From Typhlomys cinereus (Eukaryota > Chordata > Mammalia > Rodentia > Platacanthomyidae): a stretch of 64,000 nt of DNA. Made by a program: the position numbers and the translations under genes. The stretch is from assembly GCA_023101885.1 (NCBI GenBank), contig JALPQD010000930.1:1-64000 (forward strand), read 5' to 3'. A model generated the notes under the pieces. That model was not told the DNA's origin. It ran no database searches and was given only the letters and a program-made list of their open reading frames with translations. Shown here piece by piece: positions 43,773 to 55,722 of the stretch (the first letter of the stretch is position 1; each line of letters begins with the position of its first letter).

Positions 43773-44249
43773 GTATTAGAATTATTTGTGAACAAAGAAA
43801 TAAGTAATAAAACTTGGAAGGCTGATGCCTGCTTAGCAGCCAGCATATGCTTTCCATGCCCACTTGGATTGGCTTTGTGTCCCTCCATGTGGCAGCCAGA
43901 AAAGCTCTACGGCTCTCATGCCAGCTGAAAGGAGGCTGTCAGGAAACAAAGTGAAGTTTGAACACTCTTCTTTGATTCCAGTGCCACGATTGAACTTTTT
44001 GTTTGGGATGCATTTGTGGATATGGAGACATCCTGAGGTGCTTTAAGTTGCTATGTCTTCTTCCTGTGATAGCTCCCTTGCACCACCACGAAGTTTCCTG
44101 GCAATGTATTTTTTGCTTGGTTTGCTTACCGGTTTTGAAGTCAGTCTATATCGGATGTTCTTCACTGGTCCTCAGAGACACACATATCTGGCTATGCTAA
44201 TATAATTCAGGTATAAACAGAACATTTATGAAAAAGAACAAAGTCTTTG
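43773..44249. other. Unassigned stretch
   Basis: Short forward frames only, with no motif. No repeat assigned. Confidence 0.4.
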
Positions 44250-44602
44250 TGATGGTTACTTAATTGTCAAGTTGGCAAAATCTGGAGTCACCTGAGAGAC
44301 AAATCTCTGGATCTGTCTGTGAGAAATGTCTTGATCAGGTTAATTGAAGTGGGAAGATCTGACCCATGTAGAAGGTACCTTTCTGACCTCGGACCCTGAA
44401 GTACATAAAAAGCAGGAAATAAGCTGAGCCCAGCATATGTTCATCCCTCACTGTGGGAGGGATGAGATGTGACCAGTTTCTTTGAGCTCTTTCTGCCTTG
44501 ATTTCCCTGCTATGATAGACTGTACCCTTGAATGTGAGCCAAAACAAGCCCCTTCTTCCTTAAATGACATTTATCATAGCAACAGAGAAAGAAACAAGCA
44601 GA
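44250..44602 (+). mobile_element. ORR1-type MaLR LTR
   Basis: 'gatggttacttaattgtcaag', 'ggagtcacctgagagacaaa', 'gaagtgggaagatctgaccc', 'tgatagactgtacccttgaatgtgagcc' and 'atcatagcaacagagaaagaaac' follow the rodent ORR1 LTR from end to end. No internal genes are attached. Confidence 0.85.
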
Positions 44603-44718
44603 CCTCTAGAGCAACATGTTTTCAGGAAGTGTTTCTGGGAAGATGGCTTAAGACAAGATCTGGAACCCACCTTGCTCTTCCTCTTCTTCAGATTGGATAG
44701 TTTGGAGCTTATTTCTCA

Positions 44719-47095
44719 ATTTTATTTTATTTTATTGTATTGTATTTTACTGTATTTTATTTTATTCTTTAAACATCACAAAGGTAACAAATTTCCTAAT
44801 GGACATTTTCATGAGTGCTTAGTTTTGATCAGTTAGTGTCAATCTGCTCCTTTCCCTTATTTACCTCCCGTCCTCATCACATGTGTTCTATGACATTTTG
44901 GCCTCTACCCATCTTTACTCTCTCAAATACATATATACAAAGGTTAGAGGCTAGGACCCACCTATGAGAGAGTGCATGTGATATTTGTCTTTCTGAGCCT
45001 AGGCTACTTTGTTTAATAATGCATTTTCCAGTTCCATTCAATTCCTGAATGTCATAATTAAGCACAGGTGTCAACCTGACCATTGAGAATTTGAGCTCTG
45101 GGCACATTTGCAGAGAATTAATGGTTGAGTTAAGCCCAGAACAAACCTTCAGGAGATTGTCTAGCTGATGGGGAAGGCCCCATGGTGGGTGGGACTAGGC
45201 TCTGAAACAAAATACTGAGAGCTGGTTAAGAAAGTTGGCATCCTTCTGTATACTTGGCCAGACATGCTGGTCTGGCAAGTAAGGATTGTCCCTCTCTCAA
45301 CTGTTATGTGGTGATGGTGTGGCCAGTTCCCTCGGCCCTGGTGTTGGTGCATGCTCTCCCGGTCAAGCTGGACTGAGAACTGTAACGAGGAATCGTAAAG
45401 AGAGAATAAATCCTTGTTCCCTTAAGCCAATTGATGGTCATTTATCAGCAACTATGCAGATGAACTGCAACACCGCATATTTCATATTTCTTCATAACTG
45501 AGTAAGATTCCATTGTGTATATGTGCCACATTTTCATTGTCTAGTGTTGATGTGTTGATGGCAGTCTAGTCTAATTTAATTTCCTTTTGATTGTAAATAG
45601 GGCAGTAGTCACATGAATGTGAAAATACCTCTGCAGTAGGATATGGAGTCTTTTGGGTATACACCCAGGAGTGCTATAGTTGGGTCATATGAAAGTTTTA
45701 TCTTTAACTTTTTTCCTTTCTGTGTTAGAAATCTCTGTGCTCATTTCTATAGTAGCCATGCCACTTTACACTCTCATCAGCAGTAAATAAAGTTTACTCT
45801 ATGCTCACATCTTTACTGGCATTTGTTGTCATTTGTTTTCTTTATGATACTCATTTTGGCTTAGGTGAGATGGAATCTCAAAGTAATTTTGTTTGTATTT
45901 TCCAAATGGCTAATAATGTTCAAAACTTTAAAAATATTTATATTTCTTCTTTTCAGAATTGTCCGTTCAGCTTATAGATCTATTTATTGATTGACTGCTT
46001 TGAGGTTTTTGTTTCAATGTTCAAATTTTTGTAATTCTAGATATTAACCCCTCATTTGCAGGGCTATTGGGGAATCTGTGAAAAAAATTCTTTGTGTCAA
46101 AGTCTTAGCTAGAGCAATAAGACGATGATATAAAATTGGTAAAAAAAATTGAAAGGAATAGGTTACGTTACCCATATTTGATGGTGACACAAATCTATAT
46201 TTAAAAGACCCCATGAACTACCAGAAAATTCTAGAGCTGATAAATACTTTCAGTAAAGTTGTAGTACAAAAATCCATAGTTTAAACATATAACAATAATG
46301 AACTTATTAAGAAATTAAGAAATTACATAGCTTCAAAATATTGAAATATTTACGAATAGGCATAACCAAAGAAATGACAGACTTCTATGAGAAAAATTTC
46401 AGGGAAGAAATTGGATAATTTATTTCAATGAGAGAAATTTTGAGTTCCTAGATTAGCAGAATTCATATTATGAAAATGGCTGTATTAACCAAAAAATCTA
46501 CAGTTGTAAAGAATCCTCTGATCAAAAGTCCAGTGACATTGTTTATGGAACTAGAAAAAACTATCCTCAGATTCATATAGAAAGAGAAAATACCACAGAT
46601 AGATAAAGCAATCCTAGGTAGAAAGAGAAGTATCCCTTGGCCTGACCTACACAGTGTAGCAATAAAGACAGCAGAATACTGGCATAAAGTAGATATGTTA
46701 GTCAATGGAACATTAATAGAAAGACCTGGATATGAGTTCACATCTATGCACAGTTATGGACAACTAACTTTTCCTAAACAAAACTGTTAAAAGGAAAACC
46801 ATGCAAGAGCAAAAAGAGCAACAACAAAAAAACATACTGAAAAAAAAGACAGCCTATAAATGAAATTAGATCCATATCTCTCACCCTGTCTAAAAAAGAA
46901 TTAATTCAAAGTAGATTACAAACCGAAAATCTGCAATATCAAAAGTGCTAGAGGAAAACATAAATACTTATATCTTCCCATTAGTTCACTAGCTTTTTTC
47001 AGTAAGATCATTCTAAAATCATGAAAACATTTTTGTAAGAAATGAAAACATTACCAATTTTTTCAGTAAAAGATTAATATATTTTACAAATCATT
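44719..47095 (-). mobile_element. L1 with 5' inversion (twin-priming structure)
   Basis: 44719-46085 is reverse-strand L1 from an AATA-rich tail (44719-44770) up to ORF2 C-terminal sequence. 46105-47095 is forward-strand L1 ORF2 from about 'agagcaataagacgatg' to the sequence just upstream, in L1 order, of the reverse segment. The 5' ends of the two segments meet at about 46090, the arrangement produced by twin priming. The 3' half is further broken by an LTR at 45056-45480. All frames are dead. Confidence 0.75.
45056..45480 (+). mobile_element. ORR1-like LTR nested in the reverse L1
   Basis: 'aagcacaggtgtcaacctgacc', 'taatggttgagttaagccc', 'ctgagaactgtaacgagg' and 'agagaataaatccttgttccctt' follow MaLR/ORR1 layout. 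L1 3' sequence resumes on its right side at 'cttcataactgagtaagattcc'. Confidence 0.65.
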
Positions 47096-47117
47096 TGACT
47101 CAGATTTTATCTTTTTG

Positions 47118-47270
47118 TATATTTGTTTGTGTGCTTTATACAGGATCTCACTCTGTAGCCCAGGCTAGCCTGGAATTCCCCATGTAGCCTAGGCTGACCT
47201 CACACTTGAGGGTTCTCCTGCTTCAGTGCCCTGAGTATTGAGATTATAGAACTGAGCCACTAAAATTGGC
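47118..47270 (-). mobile_element. B1 SINE, reverse orientation
   Basis: 'ggatctcactctgtagcccaggc', 'gtagcctaggctgacctcacac' and 'ccctgagtattgagattatag' are the B1 reverse complement in order. Confidence 0.88.
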
Positions 47271-48570
47271 CTGATTTTATCTTACTTGAAACAGTGGGAC
47301 TAGTGGAAAGTTTGAAGCAGGTTGACAGCATTGTGTAGGCTATGCACCAAAAACCCAAAGATATATCTTTTGTATAGTTGTTGAATAATAACAAAATGAC
47401 TCACCTTGCTATTTGGGAATTGAATCTCATAGGAGGGGTTTTCCAAATTTAGATACCTACTTGAAAAATCCTGCAGAAATCAAAAGTAGCCACTGTTAAA
47501 ATAAGTTCTAGAGAGACATTTCTTCCTGTTACAGCTGTCATGATGTTCAGCTGTACCTTACTTCCCATTAATTGCAAAGAATTGTTTGCACAGCCTCCAT
47601 TTTCCTTTTTCAGTCAGAAACTACTTTCAGGTCTTCCAGTTGTCCCTTGAATATTTCTTCTGTATTTCAAAATTGTATGTTTAGAATTTTTTTACTTCCA
47701 ACTATCTATTTACTGGGAGGCATTCCCCTGTCCCACCCATGCATGCATGCCTCAGTCCCACTCATCTTCCTAATAGAATTTTAGTATACTTTTTTGCATT
47801 GTTCTAAGTATGAATTTTAGTCACAGGTGAATCATGCAGTATGTGATCTTTCTTCCTTTCCTATTTGCTATTCTTGTTTCTTCTGCTAAATAAGGCCTGG
47901 TTATGTTTGCTTAGTTATCTGTGTCTGTATCAGTGATTCATCCCCAATACTCCATGGAAAGTGGAGACCTCCTCTCCTCAACTCTGCTAACTCACATCAG
48001 AGTCTGATGAGCCTTGAGGCCTGCTACCTGTTCTAGTTCGGTGATACAGACACAGCAATCAGGTCAGAAATCTATCTCCTTAGTATTGTGAAGCACTTAC
48101 CCCATCATTTTCTAACTACCAGCTTTGTTATTGAGCAATCTGATAGTAATCTGATTTTGGATCCTTTGTGAGGTTCCTTTGTTATCAATTTGCTTTTGGG
48201 TCCAGTGTACCTTGGGGAAGGTTTCTTGTTATTTCTGCATCGTTTTTGTACTCTGTGAACCTCTTGTTTGGTTGTTTCTGTTTGCTGTCTTCTCTGTCAG
48301 ACTTTCTTCAATAATCCACAATCTTGGGTTTCCACACCCATCTAGATTAAAACCCTAGAAGCCACAGTTATGATAATAAACTTCACTCTGCAGCAGGAGC
48401 TGGCAAGCAGAGACTGCATCTGACTCATTGCTTGTTCCTAATATGACTTTCAGGGTGAGTTTTAATATTGCTCGACATGAAAGAAAATCACAAGAATAAT
48501 ATTTCATGACATATAAAATTTCTTTGTTTTTATTCCAACTAACACTCTGTAAAGTATGGAGTTAGTTTGT
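47271..48570. other. Unassigned stretch
   Basis: About 1.3 kb without assigned repeat. Frames are below 75 codons and lack recognisable features. Confidence 0.4.
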
Positions 48571-48686
48571 CAAAATAACTCAGTGGGTAAAAGCATTTGC
48601 ACTCCCTAAGCCTGTCAACTTGTTTGATCCCTGGGATCCACGAGGTGGAAAGGAGAGAACAAACTCAAATAATTGTCTTCTGATCC

Positions 48687-48737
<51 letters not shown>

Positions 48738-48745
48738 TAGCATTT
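48571..48745 (+). mobile_element. B2/B3-like SINE with CA tail
   Basis: 'aactcagtgggtaaaagcattt', 'tgtttgatccctgggatcc' (B box) and 'aattgtcttctgatccttc' precede a CA microsatellite (48689-48735), the usual layout of these rodent SINEs. Confidence 0.7.
48689..48735. repeat. (CA)n microsatellite
   Basis: About 23 CA units in the SINE tail. Confidence 0.97.
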
Positions 48746-50504
48746 GTGTCCATATGTAATAATATAAATAGTAACAATAATAACAACAAAACAAGTGAAT
48801 ACTAGCTTATGAGAGGCCCATGTAAAAAAAATCCCTGGGATAGTATTCTTTATTAAGAATATTTCTGACCTTCCCATAGCCCAGGTAACACTTGAACCAG
48901 CTCATGCAAGCATCAGTACAATAATTCAATCACCTCTCCTCTCTAGCCTAAACACCGCCTAGTTTGTCACTGAGTTATACCACGATTTGTGAATTTCCCA
49001 AAACCTGTGGGAAGAACTGCTTTACAGTGTAGAAAGTAAGAAACCCTTGTTCTCTAGGCGATGAATCAGCAGAACTGGTCTTATGTGATGAGTCTCGAGT
49101 TGCATTTATAACATTATTTCTGGGAACTGACTTTAAAGGAAGGCTTTGGACATTGATGTCCAAATTTCTTCCAACCTATAAAGAACATTTTTTAAAAATG
49201 ATAACTTCATCTCTTGATGACAAGGGTTGGACCTGTCATTAAGAGAGTGTACTTAGAGCAGGCGTGATGATTACGGTGGAAATCAGTTAGGAGTTGACTA
49301 GACGTATTCGATGCACAGGCAAGATGCTGGAAGTCATCTTCTTAGCACCAAAGGTGAGAACTTGCTGAAGACTTGTATCAGTCCAGCTTTGTGATGCTAC
49401 TGAGAGGGCATCACAGAGGCCGAGTGAACATGGAAGGACATGAAGACTCCTTAGTATGTGGGCATGCTCAGTAGTGGAAGATACTTGTGTTTTCATGAAG
49501 ACTGAAATCCTCAAATAGTAATCATTTCACATCATTTTACTAGGAAGAACAGTCAGTGGTTTCTCATCACATTTAGCACAGTCGAAGTCATTTCTGAAGT
49601 GCTCCAAAAGATAGCAAAGGGGAACAATCTCTTGGGTTCCCCACACTTCCCACCCCTGTCCCACCCTCATACCCCGGCCCAGAGAGCAATGTCTGCCATT
49701 TGCCAAACTTTAAAAGTTACCAATCATCAGGGGAGGCCCTTCTTCCCCACATATTTATGTTTTTTGTTTGTTTTGTTTTATTTTGCATCCCACTAGATTA
49801 AATCAGTATCTTTTGTGTGGCCCTGGGCTCGGGACTATCTCTTAAAACCTAATAGTCTCTCGTTGATAAAAACGATATTTTTGTCCCCTCACCTAATCTG
49901 CTAGTACCCACTGGTGAGACCCCCATGAGATTCTCTCTCAATCATGGTCAGTTCATAACTGATCATTGGCCAGGAAGGACCATTACAAGCTTAGTGTCAG
50001 GAACCATCTCTGTGGTGGGCTCATGGTTGCCTTTTTTGAAGGATGGTATTTCACAACTCCATTCCATGTTTTCTGATTCTTCCATTTTTTTTCTGCTCTC
50101 TTTTCTGAAAAAGTCCCTGACCCTTTAAGGGTAATATATATGCTATGTTGAAGACTGAACCTTCAACTTTTGATTATTCTCAGTCCTTCTCAGCATTTCT
50201 AACATCATTATCACTAATTCCTACATTAGATTATAGACTTCTTTTTACTGGACTACCATTGTCCTGGCTGGATCTTGATTGATCTATCACATACTATATT
50301 TCCATAGCACTTATAACTACTTTTTATTAAATATTGCTGCCTTCCTTGCTTATGTTTGTCCTATTAGAATTCAAATTTTGTAGATAAACTAAAAATGCTA
50401 TCCAGTAACTCTGAGAAGACAGTCAAAGCTGAAATAGAGAGCCAATCATTTCCCTGTCCTGATGCAGGCAATCAGAAAGAAATGTTACATGTGATCTGTG
50501 TTGT
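48746..50504. other. Unassigned stretch
   Basis: About 1.8 kb with no repeat I can name and no gene. It contains an 18-mer at 49460-49477 shared with 3817-3834. Confidence 0.4.
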
Positions 50505-50792
50505 TACTCTTTTCTTTTTTAATGAGATAACACTCATGTACAACTTAATGGGCATAAAGGCATGGTGGACAGCAGATGGAAGAGACTGGTTTAAGTCACT
50601 GCAGCCATCATGGGGCAGAACAAACAAGAACTAAATTGCAAGTAAGGCTGGGCTACCAGACTTCAAGCGCCTCCCATGACATGCCTTCCTCCTGCAAGGT
50701 TCCACCTCCTAAAGTTGGTATAACCTTTTCAAACATAACATCAGCTAAGGATTCAAACACAGAAGTCTGTGGGGGACAACTCACGTTGGAAT
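50505..50792 (-). mobile_element. MaLR LTR fragment, reverse orientation
   Basis: 'ggcataaaggcatggtggacagc', 'cctgcaaggttccacctcct' and 'ggattcaaacacagaagtctgtggggg' follow the reverse complement of MST/ORR1-type LTRs. Confidence 0.55.
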
Positions 50793-51595
50793 CATGGCAT
50801 GCGTGGAGAACAGTGTGCACAGCCTAGGCTTATTCAGAAAGGCAAGATCAGAGGCAAGGGCTACATGGAAAGTTCTGGCTGCTTTCAGAAGTTGTCCAGT
50901 TTCAGGGAGCGATGTTTGAGTTCCAGCTCCACTAGGCCTCTGGGAATGATGGGAAGAACTAGACCTGAGGGACAAAAGAAAGCTGTACATGGGAGACTTC
51001 TAAACACATCAAGGGAAGTTGCCTACAGCGTGTTGTAGGGGTCCTTTTCTATGGGAAGTCACAAATGAGAACAATAGCAGCCAACATTGGATGTATGACA
51101 GGCTGCGCAGCGCCACGTCCTGAGCTTCTTATCTGGCTAAACATCACATGAGTAATTGTGAATACTTTGATGCATAAGGGATTATTGTGGCCAAGATGTA
51201 ATTGATTTTGTGAATGTCTCTTGGTCATGTAGGGAAAAATAGGGATATATTCTATATGAAGCATCTCTACTTGTATAATTTTGAGTTTGCTTGTTGCATT
51301 ATTTAATTTTTTTCTTATCTCTACCTATTTTTCATCAACCCACTTTTGAAATGAATGCTTCATTGAGCAATTGATGATTGATATGTGGTGCCAAAACGAA
51401 TTCACAGCCTCACATATGTTTAGCAAGTGCCCTATCATTAAACTCCCTATACAAAAAATGTAAATGTTTTAAAGTTTCCAACTGTAATTGCATTACACTT
51501 CCACATCTCTAAAATGTTTTTGTTTATATGCTATTTAATGCATACATTATAGATACACCAATGCTGTCTTATTTAGAAGATACATATGACTTACA
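50793..51595. other. Unassigned stretch
   Basis: No gene or repeat recognised. Confidence 0.4.
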
Positions 51596-52700
51596 TGACT
51601 TGTGATTTTTATCATTATATTTTCTCTTATCCTATGCTATACTTTGAAGCAATTTTTTTCAAGTTTTGTACAAGTATACAGATATTCCCTTTACCCCTGT
51701 TCCTTCCCCTCCCCATTCTCACCTCTTTCCCTTTTCCTGATCCTCTTTGTACACATCTGCTCTCATGTGGCATATGCATACTTTTATGTGTCTCTGTAAA
51801 ACTAGGAGCCATGACTGAGAACTCATGTAATACTTATTTTTCAAGACTGGTTTAACTCACTTGATATGTTTCTCTCTGGTTGTATGTATTTTACTTTAAA
51901 TGACATAGCATCATTCTTCTATATGATTGAAAAATCTCTGCTGTATATGTTTGCGCACCACATTTTCTGTATCCATGTCTATGTCATTGGGCATCTAGGA
52001 TGGTTTCATAACTCAGCTATTGTGCAGCTATCTCTGTGATTATATATTGGCTTACAGTCCTTTGGGTGAACACCTAGGAGTGGTATAGCTGGGCAACATG
52101 GAAGATCACTGCTAATTTTTTGAGAACTTATGATGGTGATTGGACTAGCTTGTTTTCTCCAGCAGTATATATGAGGGTTCCCCACTATCCACATCCTCAC
52201 CAGTATTTGTTATTTGTTTCTTAATGACTGACTTTCTGAATGGGATGAAGTGGAATTGCAATATAATTTTTTATTACTTTATTTTTCTAGCTTTACAAGC
52301 ATATTGAGCATTCGTCCCTACTTCCCTCACTCCCCACTTCCCTTCCATCCCTCTCACTTCCCTTCATCAATCCATCCCATTCCCTCCCACCCTCCTGCTT
52401 GTCTGTTTCTATGGACCCCAGGATTCCCTCTGGTTTATCTACTTTAGTGGGGGGACTTGGCCTCTTCGACGTAATTTTGATTTCATTTTTCAGAGGGTAG
52501 TGGAACATTTTTCAACTGTTTACTAACTACTTGCATTTTATCTTTTATGAATTGTCAACCCATATTCCTCTACGTTTATCTTTGCTTTTTCTTACCTAGC
52601 ATTATTTTACCCCTTATTTTGTTCTTAACCCTTTAGAAGTTTCCATTATTGAAAGTATGTTTCTTATAACCGCCATTATTAATCACTTGAATGTAAAATG
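51596..52700 (-). mobile_element. L1 3' end, reverse orientation, interrupted
   Basis: Reverse-complement L1 text runs across 51596-52261 ('ggtttcataactcagctattgtgcagc', 'cagtcctttgggtgaacacctagg', 'tccacatcctcaccagtatttg') and resumes after an insertion at about 52481 ('gatttcatttttcagagg', 'ttttatgaattgtcaaccc'). Confidence 0.75.
52262..52480 (-). mobile_element. Second L1 3' end nested inside the L1
   Basis: An inserted segment starting with a T-rich tail complement, followed by C/T-rich 3'UTR complement ('cttccctcactccccacttccc'), sits between two continuous parts of the older L1. Confidence 0.6.
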
Positions 52701-53010
52701 CTCCCTCCTCCCACGGCAAAGGTGTTGGAGCACTTGATCCAGAACTGGGTGGTGATATTTTGGGAGGTTTTTGGAAGCATTGTGAAGTGGACCTCAGCTG
52801 GTAGGATCAACTCGCCAGGAGCAGGCTTGGAGGTTGTACCTGCTTCTGGTCCCAGTCGCCGCTCTCTGCTTTCTGTCTGTGACTAGGACAGAAGGAGCCC
52901 TGCCTCCTGCTGCCGTGAGCTGTCATGTCCTGTATGTGCATACTTGCAGATGTCAGGAATCTTCTATCACTCTCCACTGTATTCACTGAGGCAGTTTCTC
53001 TCCATTGAAC
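52701..53010 (+). mobile_element. MaLR LTR fragment
   Basis: 'acttgatccagaactgggtggtg', 'attttgggaggtttttggaag' and 'ctgctgccgtgagctgtcatg' follow rodent MaLR LTR text. Confidence 0.5.
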
Positions 53011-53059
53011 GCAGAGTTCTCTGATGCAGCTAGTCTCACTAGGCAACTTACTCTGATCC

Positions 53060-53190
53060 CATGTCCAACCCTTCTGGAATTACAGCTAGAATTACATACT
53101 GGGCCTTTGCATATTTTCTGGGAATCTGAGCTCCATTTCTCACACTTCTACAGCAAGCACTTTAACTACTAACCATCTGTCCAGCTCCCA
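53060..53190 (-). mobile_element. SINE-like relic (family of 6860-7230)
   Basis: 'ctggaattacagctagaattac' and 'agcaagcactttaactactaacc' correspond to the 3' half of the reverse SINE family seen at 6.9 and 14.2 kb. Confidence 0.5.
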
Positions 53191-53349
53191 GACATTTTTT
53201 TATGCCAATGTACCTGACTTTGTGTAGGAAAACATTCTATATTATGAAAATCCAGTTATAGTCTACATTATAGTTGAAATGCTTGGTTTCGTTCCATCTA
53301 TTTTCACAAATTTTTATACCTAAATTTGCTATATTGTGTCTCTTTTTAA

Positions 53350-53466
53350 AAACAATTATGTTTTGAGATAATATGTGGGTATATAGGTCAGGCTGGTCTC
53401 AAACAATGCTTCTGACACAGGCTTCTCAGTGCTGGGGCTACTGATGTGGGACACTAGGCTTGGCCC
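53350..53466 (-). mobile_element. B1 SINE, reverse orientation
   Basis: 'tatataggtcaggctggtctcaaac' and 'ctcagtgctggggctactgatg' are the reverse complement of B1. Confidence 0.75.
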
Positions 53467-54791
53467 TTCTTTATTAGTCTGATGAGCTTGCTCCCCACTC
53501 CTTAATTACTCTTGTCAAATTGCAAGTTCTTCTGAATATTTCTAACCTACAATTAGTACTTGTCATTCTTTGCCTTTTTAATCAAAGACATATTTATCTC
53601 TTCAACTGGCTTTCTCATTTTGAACTATTCAAATCTCAGTAAATTATAAGCCTCAAAATGTTCTTTTTTTTTTCTTTTCATTAATAAGGTTTCAGGGGCT
53701 TAAGTCAATAATGGAAAAATATAGGTAGTCTAATGATAAGGTTTTGATAGAACTAAAGATCAGTAAAATAGATGGAATCATAGAATCCCTCACTAGGTAC
53801 CAACATACAGCTCACAAGTAAGCTACGGTTGTCAGGAAATGTCATGTAAGCATCTGCTATGAATGAAGTGAAGGGTGAGCAAGTGTGATCTGACAGGACC
53901 ACCCTCCCCAGGTCTTCTAGGATATGCCTAGAGACAGTGTCTGATTCAGTACAGCCAGGCAGGCATGCCAACAAATAAAGTTGGGAAATGGAGCTTAGTC
54001 AATCTCTCTGTGGGTGGGAACACTAGTAAGAAGAAAGAACAGAATTTAACACATATGTTTAATAGCAATTCAACCTGCTAATGAATCCTCATGCTCTTTC
54101 AGTTAAATCCGCAGGCTGCTTCAATTAAGAAAGACAGTGATGAGTTCACAGAACCTTAAGACTACATCAGTATCCATGGAAATATTAATAAACTGCTAAG
54201 TTAGAGATTCCAGGCCTCATTAATCATAAGGCAGAGCTGTTTTCCTCAGGTCTCTGCAGCCAGCCCCCAGCCCTAGGCTTCTATGAATTTGGACTTCTTT
54301 TCAAGACCCTCATCTCTCCTTATGAGCAGGATGGAGTGGGTCAGAAAGAGGTGGAACCCACCTCCCTGGTTTCTTTGACCTCAGCGTACACTCCCCCTTA
54401 TTCTTTTGTTTTTCTTTTTCGGTTGACCTTGGAAAATTCTCCTTGCTTGCTTTTTCCCAACCCATTTACATTTCATAATTTTGTTCAAGATTTAATGCTT
54501 TCTAGGAAGAATTTCATGACTAGCCTTAATCTGTCTCATGATTCTGGTTTGTTACATCTCCCCCAAACAAATATATGTATAATTATATATATGTATATAT
54601 ATATATACTTTATCTATTATATGTATAATTTTGCTTTCTGTCACAGTAAGATTTTTAGTATTATAAAGTGTGTCTTCTTGGTTTGTACAATTTTTATTCT
54701 GGTGGTATTGTTACATGTGGTATTTAGATATTTAAGGCATGTTTGTTTAATGTTTACATAGGAAGTAGAGAAATATCCAAATATAAAAATA
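53467..54791. other. Unassigned stretch with possible conserved noncoding segment
   Basis: No gene or repeat recognised. The part at 54055-54260 has TAAT/ATTA cores and no repeat text and might be conserved noncoding DNA. A TA-rich tract lies at 54570-54620. Confidence 0.4.
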
Positions 54792-54801
54792 AGATGAAGA
54801 A

Positions 54802-54835
54802 AATTTTTTATTCAGTTGTGCGTGTGTGCACATGT

Positions 54836-54872
<37 letters not shown>

Positions 54873-55120
54873 ACCACGGGCGAATTCAGGAACCACCATG
54901 GACCGCCTCCACCTCCTCCTTGTTTACTCTGCCCCGAGATTCACAGGCTCCGCCTTACCAGAACCAGAAACGCAGACACCCCCCCCCCCCCCCGCGCTTC
55001 CACCCTGAGTCTATACGTGGGGCTTCCACCCAGAGTCTATATGTGGGGTCTAGGATCCGAACTCAGAATCTTCCGCCTGCAAGGCAGAGGCTTAACCCTT
55101 GAGCCACCTCTCCAGCCCCG
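54802..55120 (-). mobile_element. tRNA-derived SINE (young family, copy 3, inverted) with 10-bp TSDs
   Basis: Reverse complement of the 1.8/42.5-kb SINE: a T-rich tail at 54802, a TG tract, 'gaaccaccatggaccgcctcc', 'ccttgtttactctgccccg' and the head 'gagccacctctccagcccc'. Exact TSDs 'agatgaagaa' lie at 54792-54801 and 55121-55130. A C15 run (about 54978-54993) and a duplicated 'gagtctatacgtgg/gagtctatatgtgg' unit expand its body. Confidence 0.95.
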
Positions 55121-55130
55121 AGATGAAGAA

Positions 55131-55590
55131 TTATTAAGACACCAATAAAAACAGTGTAGAACATTATTTTAGGAATGCCTATTGAAATAACAATGAATGA
55201 AAATAACTATTTTTGGAAGTATGCAAAATCATTGGAGTTGCTTCTAGAGTTAAATGATGCTACTGAAAATGATGAAAGAACAAAAAATTAGGTGGCAGAT
55301 GTGAACACATTCACAGAGAGGCAGAATCAATGAAGTTTCTTCTTTAACTCGTGGAGACTGTGGAGACTGACTTTCAGCCCAACACTTAGCAAGAGAAGTA
55401 CATATCAAAACCAGAAAAGTTCTGATTCTGGCCAAGACAGAGTAAGGAGGACCAAGTTTAATTTTCTGTTTTAAAAAACTGAAAGAAAAGACAAAATCTG
55501 TTGGATAAGAGTCTAGAGTTATTGGACTCCAGCCCAGCTATGGGTTCCATGAAGGAAACAAAATAAAAACAAAACAGAGAATAATAACAA
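55131..55590. other. Unassigned stretch
   Basis: No gene or repeat recognised before the GAAA tract. Confidence 0.45.
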
Positions 55591-55625
55591 GAAAGAAAGA
55601 AAGAAAGAGAAAGAGAAAGAAAGAG

Positions 55626-55704
<79 letters not shown>

Positions 55705-55722
55705 AAAAGAAAGAAAGAAAGA
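55591..55722. repeat. (GAAA)n microsatellite, about 130 bp
   Basis: Long GAAA array with few interruptions, purine strand as given. It creates spurious Ser/Phe/Leu-rich reverse frames. Confidence 0.97.

Noticed and set aside
54336..54761. 141-codon forward frame
   Set aside because: AT-rich tract reading with no motif, and no repeat of a known protein.
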